64,000 nucleotides of DNA from Cichorium intybus. Its lineage: Eukaryota > Streptophyta > Magnoliopsida > Asterales > Asteraceae. Under the pieces are notes generated by a model, which ran no database searches, was not told the DNA's origin, and saw nothing but the letters and a program-made list of their open reading frames with translations. The translations under genes were made by a program, and so were the position numbers. Shown here piece by piece: positions 40,614 through 53,508 of this stretch. Positions within the stretch are counted from its first letter, which is position 1, and each line of letters begins with the position of its first letter. The stretch lies in contig CM042011.1 of the NCBI GenBank assembly GCA_023525715.1, positions 56,788,854 to 56,852,853 of the forward strand. Direction: 5' to 3'.

Positions 40614-41556
40614 GATGAACAGTTAAGAGCTGGGATTTGATCTTTGCTGTTTAGAAGAAGAAGCAAACAGCGTGCGATCTCAGGCAAGTATAAATCCCCT
40701 CTTTTGTGTTCTTGGTCTTCTTGAAAGGTGGGCGTCACACAGAGTCTTCTGATATACAAAGATTTTCTTTTGCGAGAAGTAATGGAGAGTAATAATAGGC
40801 AAGTAAATACTGGTAAAACTTTAAAGCGCACGTATAAAATCATAAAATCAGGTGTTCTTTATTCAATTTGATATTGTGAATCCGAATAGTAAAAAACAAA
40901 TTAAAATATTTTAGGATTACCATTTGGTTAAATTAGGTTTATAATTCGATTTTCAATTGTCAAGGCATTCCAAAAAAAACATAACTTTAACTATAGAAAT
41001 ATAAACTATTTAATCTCCTACCGTCTTTGTCGGTTCCAATAAAAGAAATAAAAAGAAATTATTTGATTGTGAACTACATTTAGAAAAACTGTTGTGAGCA
41101 AAAATAGTGTTTGATGATTCCGAAATTAGAAATAATTATCTTAAATGTAATATTTGGGTCAAATTTTTTATATAATAAAAAACAAATAAATCTAACAAAC
41201 TAATAATAGATGATTAAAGATATATATTTTAAAAATAAAATTTAAAGATAATGTTATTTTTTTTAGTATTTGGTTTTTATTTTTAGTAAACAAAATCAAC
41301 CCGGATTTCAAATTAATATTTTGGTTTTGGTGCAAAACAATCCAAATATCCAGACCATACACATCAATCTATATGGTCTAATTAAATAATTTGGTTTCAT
41401 CTAAATAGTGAACTAACTCTAAAATATATTATTTTTGAGATAATAACATAAAAATATAAAACTGTCAAAACTATTTTAAAAATATCATTGAACTAAAAAA
41501 CATTGTTAAAGGATAACAGACTATGTTATTTGTATGTAAAATACTCGCACAATCGG
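40614..41556. other. 5' flank of the RHD3 gene and spacer
   Basis: The first ~200 bp upstream of the ATG probably hold the RHD3 5' UTR and promoter; the rest is A/T-rich with no gene seen. Confidence 0.4.
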
Positions 41557-42749
41557 CAGGGGCGTCTTTGAGGGTGTGCGAGGTGGGCGACCGTACAAGG
41601 CTCATCTCGTGTAGGGGGCAAAATTACATAGGATTCATTATTCATATAGAAATGAAGGTCTGAAAATAAAGTTATAGACTGCAACTTTGAACGGGTAACA
41701 TCAAAGTCCAACTCGTATGAGTTCCTATCCTAGTATCCTTGCATGCATGATTTGTGGAGCAAGGCAATCCTGATTACCGAAAGCAGAGGGCAAGCGGCAA
41801 CACGCAAGGCAATGCCAAGTCACATTATAAAATCAAAAATTCAGATTTCAATTGACAATTATTAAATTAGACTTCAATTGCATTAGAATTCCACAACTTC
41901 CATAATCGATCAGTCATTTAATTAATTACCCAAAAACACAAAACTGAAGTTGCAAACACACAACCGAGTCGCATTAGAATTCCCGTTTGAATTTGGGTTT
42001 TTGAATCAATTTGAGTTTTTGAATTGGGACATAAAATTGTAATATGATTTCAATTGCCAACAAAACGCAGACTTTCCAGCTTGAGGAACTGAAGTCGCAA
42101 ATCAGAATTTGAATTCATTTATTCAACGATTCCAATTCCAAACTTCTTGTTTGAATCGAACGTTAGCATTATAATTACGTAATTGATTTTAGTTTTTGAA
42201 TTTGGGACATGAGTTTGTAGCCTAATTTAATGTCAAATTAACTGCAGTTCACAAGTTCTGTGATTCACAAATTCAGCAAAATCGATAGTATTGAGTGTTA
42301 AATTACTGAATTAGAAACATTATTGTGTCTTGATTTCTTGGGTACGATATATCATTTGGATTCTTGAAATTGGCTAATTGGATCAAACTTCATCGGGTTA
42401 GCATTAGTGCATTACATATTCATTGTTGACATTATAAGTTTATTGTTATTTTTGTTATTGACTGTTAAAATGTCTAGAAGTTTGTTTTTGGTTGATGGTT
42501 GTTAATTGTGTAGAAGTATGTTATTGCCATAAGTTCATTGTCATAGGTTTATCCATAGGTTTGCTGCTATCTTGGTTTCTTATTCTAAAATCTTTGAATC
42601 TTTGTTAATATTATATGATCTTCAGTCGTCTACATTTCAAATTATTGTTATCTTAGTATTAATGAATTTTTCTTATATATAAAAAAATTATATATTGGGG
42701 CCTATTTTTATTTTCGCATTGGGTCCTCAAAATCAACAAGACGCCCCTA
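41557..42749. mobile_element. Decayed non-autonomous hAT-type element
   Basis: The left end CAGGGGCGTCTTTGAGGG matches the minus strand of the right end, TAGGGGCGTCTTGTTG, giving a short TIR of about 12 bp. The flanking 8-mers ACAATCGG (41549-41556) and ACAACCGC (42750-42757) agree at 6 of 8 positions, as expected for an old 8-bp hAT duplication. No transposase is present. The interior is A/T-rich. Confidence 0.65.
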
Positions 42750-43200
42750 ACAACCGCTGGTAGTCGTTTTCCTAGATCAAGTTGTCATTTTGGCATGCTA
42801 ATGTGTCCAAAACGGCACCACATTGGCACTAATGTTACCCAGTCAAGCAACCACGTTAATTTACCAACATCGATTACATAGGAAAATTCAACATACGATA
42901 AAAACCCTAAGCTAAAGAGTGGGTCATCGATCGAGCTTCTCCCCCCAATCCCAGGTATGTTTTTCTTCAATTTCGATAAAAAATCACCCTATCTTGAATT
43001 TCTCCCTCTCTGGTTTCAATACTTGAATATTTCTCTATTTTAAATTTCTTGGTTGACATTGTCATTTTCCCTTCATTTGACTTGCAATCTACAATCATTA
43101 AGTTGATCACTCTTATTTACATAATAAGCGTATGTTATAATAGAGTATGATTGTTATTGTTAATGAGAAATTAAATGTTTGTTAACACAATATTATCTTA
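42750..43200. other. Leader-like sequence before a MULE pseudogene
   Basis: No gene. The stretch (CCAAAACGGCACCACATTGG ... CAACCACGTTAATTT) resembles a MULE terminal region preceding the transposase remnant at 43.3 kb, but its inverted partner was not found. Confidence 0.35.
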
Positions 43201-43309
43201 AATGATTGATATTGTTGCTCAAAAAATAAAAATAATTGCTATTTTTGCTCATAAATTAAAATGTGCAATTTTTACTGCCCTGTTGCTAGTCGATTTAAAA
43301 ATGTGTAAC

Positions 43310-45125
43310 TTATTGCAAATTGATTATACAATGAGGAAAAAGTTTGGAGGATTGATAACAATACAAGTCTTTTATGAGGGTGTTTTTGTACCCAATCCTC
43401 TAACATATTGTGATGCTACACTAATCATAGTAAATGGTGTTGATTTTACCCTTATGGATTTCCATAAATGTCACGGAAGGGAACCATGTCAAAATATGTA
43501 TAATCAAGTGCAAAAAATATTTTATGTAAATGGGTTAAGGGTATTGGAATGTGAGAATGATTGTGTAAGATTTCTTGGTCATGTTTATCATGTTAGCAAA
43601 TCAATTTGTACATTGATCATTTGCGTTATAGCTTAATACAATACGTAGGTTAGGATGGACATGGACTAAAGGAATGTGATGATGAAGACTTTGTCTTTAT
43701 AGATAATATTTCATTAGATCATGAACCAGTTGATGAAGTGGTCAATTTCAATAAGACTAAACGTGACTCGTTTTTTAATAAACTTTTTGTTGACGATGGA
43801 ACAGACATTAAATATGAGGTAGTGTTACCTAACCACGATTCATCTATTAACTGGATATATATTGTCCGAGTAAAAGGTACGAAGTTTAAGGATCCCGAGC
43901 AACTAAGTGAATTAAGGACCAATTACGTAGTCGCAAACGATTATGCCCTTCGATATGGGAATAATGATTTCACACGACTGTTTGTAAGTTCTGGAAACAG
44001 AAACTGACATTTTAGGCAATTGTGCTAGCAACTTTTATTTAGTGTCACTAGTCTCTTATGCTTGGATAATTAAGCATGATTCAACAGTGATACTAGAAAA
44101 ACCTCATATGAGTTTGCGTGATATGCAATATGATGTTAAGTAAACACAAGTTAGGTAGTAAAACAAAAAGAGCAACAATTGAATAAATGTAATGTACATT
44201 AAAAGAACATTATGCTAAGCTGTACAGTTATGCAAAAGAGATTAAAAGGTCTAATCCTCGTTTGACTGTTAGTCTGGATGTTACTACCATGCGTGATGGA
44301 AAGAACTATATAAGTAATTTCCATGTCTTCTTAAAAGGATTGAAATATTGTTATATAGAAGGTTGTAAGTGAGTGATAGGTACTTATGGGTGTTTCTTGA
44401 AGGGGTATGTACTAGTGAACTCCTTTCATCAATATCAAGAGACGTGAATAATCAAATGCTCCTTATTGCATAGGATGTGGTTTGTGTTGAAACAAAGAAA
44501 CATGAAAGTGATTTTTGGAATTATTAATTGAGGACATTGGGATGTATTATGGCAAAGGCTTGGCATTGTTATCTGACCAACACAAGGTCCACACTGTTAA
44601 TTTCTTTAAAATAGTCGAATGTTTTATGTAACAGTTGCATTTCACATGTTATTAGGCCCTGTTGAAGTTATAAGGGAGGTATTACCTTATGTTAAACATA
44701 GACAATGTGCAATACATGTTTATGTGAATTTCAAAACAGATGCAGTGAGACACAATTTCAATATTTGTTTTGGTCAGTAGCAAAAGCCTTAACCGAACAT
44801 CCATTTAAGGTAAAAATGGAAGAAATCAAAGCAAACAACATTTAAGCTCATATATACTTGATGGAAAGAAATCACAAGTCATGGTGTCGAGCATACTTTG
44901 AAGTGGACAGATGTTCTGGTCATGTGGAAAATGGTATTTATGAGAGTTTTTATTCAACTATCATCACACCACGGAGGAAAACCTTCATTACAATGCCTGT
45001 GGAGGTACGTTTATATGATATGGGTCGAATTTTCTAAAGGAAATCGAAGGCACGAAAATGGGATGGAGTTTTGCATAGGTTTTAAGGATCAAATCGAGGA
45101 AATAAAGCTGATACAATGGTGATCT
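43310..45125 (+). pseudogene. MuDR-type MULE transposase remnant
   Basis: Pieces of a MuDR-type transposase appear in order across three frames. The N-terminal domain is at 43330-43636 (VFYEGVFVPNPLTYCD, GVDFTLMDFH); a middle piece at 43738-44007 ends VANDYALRYGNNDFTRLFV. Beyond 44220 come LTVSLDVTTMRDGKNYISNF, a frameshifted TYGCFLKGY, VNNQMLLIA, EDIGMYYGKGLALLSDQHK, VKHRQCAIHVYVNF and, near 44890-45010, FEVDRCSGHVENGIYESF in mixed frames. The usual LDGCFLKG catalytic Asp is replaced and there are many stops and frameshifts. It cannot make a working protein. Confidence 0.8.
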
Positions 45126-45189
45126 ACTTTAAGGATATTTTTTGTATCAAATTTTCTTCAAAAAACTTATTTTTTGTGATATGCAGTAG

Positions 45190-46100
45190 TAGATGAAGCC
45201 ATTGACAAAATTTTGACCATTTTCAACATTTTGACTATTTTGATAACTTTTAGCAATGGTCAATTTAGTCTTTTTCATGTTTTGCAGCCTAACAAACAGA
45301 AAATAAAACCATTAAGAAGATTTTGATCGTTTTTGTCAATTTGATATTTTTTGACATTTTTGGCAAAATGGTTATTTTTTGTCCTTTTCACGTTTTGCAA
45401 CATTTAAAGTTTACAACCAAAAATTAAAAAACTTTTACAACTTTTGAACCATCTTCGACATTTAGACCATTTAGATCATTTTTAGCAAAATGGTAATTTC
45501 AATATTTTTCATGTTTTGCAGCCAAACAAACTGAAACCATTATGAATATTTTGATCATGTTTGACATTTTAACCATTTTAGCATTTTTAGCAAAATAGTA
45601 ATTTTGGAATTTTCATGCTTTGCAATATTACAATCGGAAACTAAAAACTTTTAGGACATTCTAACCATTTTCGAAATTTAGACCATTTTGGTCAATTTTA
45701 GCAAAATAGTTAATTTAGTATTTTTCATGTTTTGCAGTCTAACAAACAATATTTGAAACCTTTAACGATGTTTTGATCGTTTTGACCATTTTCAATAGAT
45801 TTAGCAAAATGATCAAAATGGTAATTTTGGTCTTCTGCATCATTACAACTAGAAACTGAAAAACTTTTAAGACAATTTTAAAATCTTCTACATTTAGACC
45901 ATTTTGGTCATTTTTAGCGAAATGATTATTTTAGTCTTTTTCATGTTTGCAACTTAACAAATATATTGAAATAATTAAGGAGATTTTGATCGTTTTCGAC
46001 ACTTTAACCATTTTGGTCACTTTGATGATTTTCGTCATTTTTAGCAAAATGGTCGTTTTGGTCTTTTTATGTTTTTGCAACATTACAACCAGAATTTAAA
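45190..46100. repeat. Degenerate tandem repeat, about 110-120-bp units
   Basis: About eight diverged copies share TTTTAGCAAAATGGT-AATTTTGGTCTTTTTCATGTTTTGCA followed by ACAACCAGAAACTAAAAAACTTTTA. Copies of the AGCAAAATGG marker lie near 45251, 45362, 45482, 45588, 45700, 45801, 45917 and 46042. The array directly follows the MULE remnant and ends in a (TA)n tract. Confidence 0.75.
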
Positions 46101-46104
46101 AAAC

Positions 46105-46110
<6 letters not shown>

Positions 46111-46193
<83 letters not shown>
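46111..46193. repeat. Compound (TA)n(TG)n microsatellite
   Basis: About 33 TA units running into about 8 TG units. It faces a (CA)n(TA)n tract about 150 bp to the right in inverted order. Confidence 0.95.
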
Positions 46194-46337
46194 TTTTGCA
46201 TCATTATAACATTACAACTTAACAAATATAGTTAGGTTGTCTAAGTACGAATCCACTATCTTCTTATCCCTCTTTGGATCATTTGGTCATTCACTTCCAA
46301 TGGAAATTTACTCATGACATCCTCATCAATCACATTC

Positions 46338-46359
46338 AAACACACACACACACACACAT

Positions 46360-46430
<71 letters not shown>
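46338..46430. repeat. Compound (CA)n(TA)n microsatellite
   Basis: About 16 CA units with a CATACA interruption, then about 30 TA units; the mirror image of the tract at 46111. Confidence 0.95.
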
Positions 46431-46433
<3 letters not shown>

Positions 46434-46631
46434 GGCACAAAACCAACTTCAAACTATGGCGGGTTAAATATTTCATTTCGATATATTGGATGATACTACA
46501 ATATTCCCAACACTAAAATACACAATAATCCATTCCACAACATTGCATTCCCATCATATGATGCCCAATATCCTAACTTTTAATGGTTCTTGATCATTTA
46601 TCATTTCCAAACCACAAGTCTTTATTAACAA

Positions 46632-49690
<3,059 letters not shown>

Positions 49691-49799
49691 TAGTTAACAT
49701 TGCAAATTTTTTTTTTACTTCAACTTGTTTTGGTCACCCTACCATTCCATGAACATAAACCATACAATTACAAATAAACAAACCCAAAACCCAATCTTC

Positions 49800-50255
49800 A
49801 AAATTCCAGTTACAAATCCACCATCATCTTGCATAGCTACACCTTCCACTACTTTTTTTTTTAGAGATTTTTGTTCCACAAATTCTGCAAAAATAATTCA
49901 TCATTGCCTTCAATTCCATTGTTGTGAAATTCTAACATGATGTATTTGTACCATTGGTTTGGCAATGGAGGATCTACTCATGCAAAGTACTTGCAATATT
50001 TCTCTTCATCCTACAATATACAACATAATACATATTACAACTTAAATAAGGTGTAGTTTTTGGAAAAGTTAACTTCCTAACCTTGAAACTGTGGAAACCA
50101 ATGAATCTTCTTGCAAGGTTTTGAGAGTCCACAAAGTTCGCTTTGCCAATTGCATCTCCACACCACAACCACACCTTATCCTCAAGCATTGCCATTGCCT
50201 ACCTGATCAATTTCACTCCTACTTCCTACATAGGATGAAGACACCATCGCCTTCT
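49800..50255 (-). pseudogene. GRF-type zinc-finger protein pseudogene
   Basis: On the minus strand a short N-terminal piece (MVSSSYVGSRSEID, 50249 downward) runs into a stop. A second frame continues with WLWCGDAIGKANFVDSQNLA, RRFIGFHSFK, then a GT-AG intron (about 50089-50009) and DEEKYCKYFA-stop-VDPPLPNQWYK. The pattern follows plant zf-GRF proteins (CWCG ... NPGRRFYGC ... CKYFEWVDPP). Compared with that pattern, the last zinc ligand is missing (GF where GC is expected), a frameshift lies near the start, and a TGA replaces the expected Trp codon. Such genes are often multi-copy and transposon-associated. Confidence 0.6.
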
Positions 50256-50505
50256 CCTTCTATGCGATCTAGGGATTAAATGAGCAATATTTGGCTTAAA
50301 CAATACCCCATCCACCACATAAGTTTCTCATTTAATGAGTAGACTTCCACCTCAACATTGTAACCTAATGAAAAATAAGTTACCTAATGAATAGATTGAA
50401 TATTATACCTGACAACCTGTCATTTTTTGTTAAAAAAATAAATACTTTTCTGTTAATTTAGTCAAAATATTGAGAAGTTTCAAAAGATAACCCTAAATAT
50501 AAAAA

Positions 50506-51769
50506 AGGTTATTTACAGAAAAGTCCTGATATTTTGGGAAAATTAACGAAAAAGTCCTAAAATATTTTTTTTTGAATAGAAAAACCCAAAAAAGTACAAA
50601 AATTATTCAATTTAACCCTTTTTTACCGGCTACCGGTAAAAAGGCTAAAGTGAATAAACAAAGATTCAGATACACAATCGCACTCTCACTCACACACCTC
50701 TCTTCTTCTTCCCGTTCTTTATCACTGTAAATAAAGATTTAGATACACATAGATTAACAAAGGTTTCTCTGTTGTTCAAAAGAGAATAAAAAAAACCCCA
50801 TTGAAAACAATCTAAAAGAAGAAGGGTGTTGGTGGTGGTTGGGTTTGCTGGTTCGCCGTTAGTGAGGCTGCGGCTAGGGTTCTAAGGGAAAGCGACGATT
50901 GAACGCCGGTGATCTAGTGGCTCGTGCCAATGGTGACCAACTTCGGTTTAATTTAGTCACCGTGGTCATCGGCTCTGCATTAATGGTGTTTTTAGCTACA
51001 CTTTACTTCATGAGCAAACCAAATTAGGTATACCTTGTCGATTTCTCTTGTTACAACCCTGAAGACGAACGATGTTAACTCGCGGGAGATATTCATGGAC
51101 TGATCGAATCAGGCTGGAACTTTTATAGAAGAGAATTTAGCATTTCAGAAGAAGATTCTAGAACGATATGGATTAGGGCAAAAGACGTATTTTCCTGAGG
51201 CGATGCTAAACATTCCACTGAATCCTTGTATGTCGGAGGCCAGAAAAGAGGCGGAGATGGTGATGTTCAGAGCCATTGATAACTTGTTGGCAAAAAATCG
51301 AGTGAAGGCGAAGGAATATCATGAGCTATAATATCGGTGGAATGGGTTGCAGTGCCGGATTGATCTCCATTGATCATTCAAAGAAACTTTTGCAGGTAAT
51401 TGTGAATTAAACGAATGGGGAAAGGGTTGGTTTGTTGTGGTCTGATTTCAGAAAGGGATGTAAGTCGGGTTAGATTAGAGAGAACGAAAGGGAAGAAATT
51501 AAAAGGGGGATGGAACCCACAAGTTGAAAGTTTGGGGTAAAGCCGTAAAGGTGGAGTTTAACCCCACACGTCCCAAAATAATTTATTGACAGAAAAACCC
51601 AGAAAACTGGTAAAATTATTCAGTTTAGTCCTTTTCTGCCGGTAGCCGGTAAAAAAAGGGCTAAATTGAATAGATTTACCGGTTTCCTGGACTTTTTTAT
51701 TAAAAAAAAATATTTTAAGACTTTTTCATTAATTTTTCCAAAATATTGAGACTTTTCTGTAAATAACCC
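50506..51769 (+). mobile_element. Pack-MULE with 9-bp TSD, carrying KCS gene pieces
   Basis: Perfect 9-bp target duplication ATATAAAAA at 50497-50505 and 51770-51778. The left TIR AGGTTATTTACAGAAAAGTC pairs with the minus strand of the right end, GGGTTATTTACAGAAAAGTC. Inverted homology continues for roughly 150-200 bp, including ACCGGCTACCGG. The interior encodes no transposase but contains coding fragments of a 3-ketoacyl-CoA synthase (50946-51395). This is the definition of a Pack-MULE: a non-autonomous MULE that has captured host gene sequence. It ends only 185 bp upstream of the MSI4-like start codon. Confidence 0.9.
50946..51395 (+). pseudogene. Captured 3-ketoacyl-CoA synthase (KCS) gene fragments
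   Basis: Three colinear pieces of a plant KCS, the condensing enzyme of very-long-chain fatty acid elongation. The first (50946-51069) has membrane-segment-like VTVVIGSALMVFLATLYF and VYLVDFSCYNPEDERC, broken by a stop. The second (51128-51331) is a long clean stretch with GLGQKTYFPEAMLNIP, NPCMSEARKEAEMVMF and AIDNLLAK. The third (about 51335-51395) is NIGGMGCSAGLISID, holding the active-site Cys, and ends at a preserved splice donor (CAG|GTAATT). Between the second and third pieces the segment normally joining them is deleted. Most of the catalytic half is missing, so it is not an enzyme gene. Confidence 0.85.
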
Positions 51770-51954
51770 ATATAAAAATGTTCATATTTATGGGATTTTT
51801 ACGAGATTAAAAAAATAAAATAAAATCAAACGTTCGTGTTTTTGCAATTAACAACAGAGTATACGATAAAAGTAAAACTTGTCTCTCACCAACGCCAAGG
51901 AAACACATAGGGCAGTGGACTGTGGAGGTGTTGAGAGAGGAAAAGAAGGAGACA

Positions 51955-53456
51955 ATGAAGGAACGAGGCGGGAAAGGAGGAGGCCAGCCGTCGGTGAACG
52001 AGCGCTACTCACAGTGGAAGACCCTCGTCCCCATTCTATACGACTGGCTTGCCAACCACAATCTCGTTTGGCCCTCTCTTTCTTGCCGGTTCGTACACTT
52101 CGTTTACCCTCTAGGGTTTATTTTTTGCAGATTCAAGTTGATCTACATTTAATCCACCATATTTTGCTCAACGTCAGTAACGCTACCTGCATTTCGTGAT
52201 TAAAGTGATGCAGTATGTTTTAGCTGTTTATCTGCATCATCTATGAGTTCGAAGTAGCATTTGAGTAGAAATAATGAACTCGTTGTAATTACGGCGATTG
52301 CTCTGCTTACTTCCCGTGTTTTGCTGTTATCGGAGTTAAAGTTAGCTTGACACACGAATATATAGAAAATTCGAACTTAATACTCTTGAAACTTCAACTG
52401 AACTTCAGTCGTCAACAGCTCACTGACCTTTTTGAATAGTAGTATGTTTGACTACGAAATACACGATTAACTGTTATTTGTTGTTAATAGATGGGGGCCA
52501 CTACTAGAGCAAGCTACTTACAAGAATCGCCAGCGACTCTACCTCTCAGAACAGGTATGATATTTACAGAAACCTGTTTTTGTTCTTGAAACCTTTTTTC
52601 ATTCCTTTAGTACAAGGTATATGCTTACTTTTGTTAGATACCACGTATTATTTCTTAAAAGGAAATTAGAAATACCATTTGAATACAGAAAGTGATTCAT
52701 GTAGGCAGTAGTGATTTCAAATTAGTGAAATGACTTACATTTTGCTCTTTTGTCAGCTTGTTTGCATTCAATGCCATAATTGGATAACAAACAAGATAGT
52801 TTTCTATTAATTTTATTGTTTTTTTTTAATCCTGAAACCTCCTACAGACTGATGGTAGTGTTCCAAACACACTCGTGATAGCAAATTGTGAAATTGTTAA
52901 ACCAAGAGTTGCAGCTGCAGAACACATAGCACAGGTGAGGCCATAGTTATTCAAAATTGTAGTTCATAGTTCTTTTTAGGGCTAAATGCAAGAAATAGCA
53001 ACATACTTTCATTTATTCATGTATAATAACACCCTACTTTCATTTCTTTTACTTTCAGTTTTTTTCCTTATCATGACATTGTACTTTCAAAAGTCTAACC
53101 AATTACAGCATCACACTTTCAAAATTTTCTTATTAGAACATTATACTTTAAAGAAACTACTCAAAATATAATTGATTCGATTTTTCAAAGAACAACAGTG
53201 TAATAAGAAGTATATGCTGTATTAAACAAATCAATAAAAGAACATTGCCATTCTTACATTCATGATTCAACTCATCTTTTTAAGCACCATCTGTAATTTA
53301 TAAAAATTTTGTGAATTTATTTTACTAATTTCCATTGATGTTGTAGTTCAATGAAGAAGCACGATCTCCTTTTGTAAAGAAGTTCAAAACCATTATTCAT
53401 CCTGGAGAGGTATTCTATTCTCCATTCTTTTTGATGATATTTGTAATAGACGTAGG

Positions 53457-53508
<52 letters not shown>

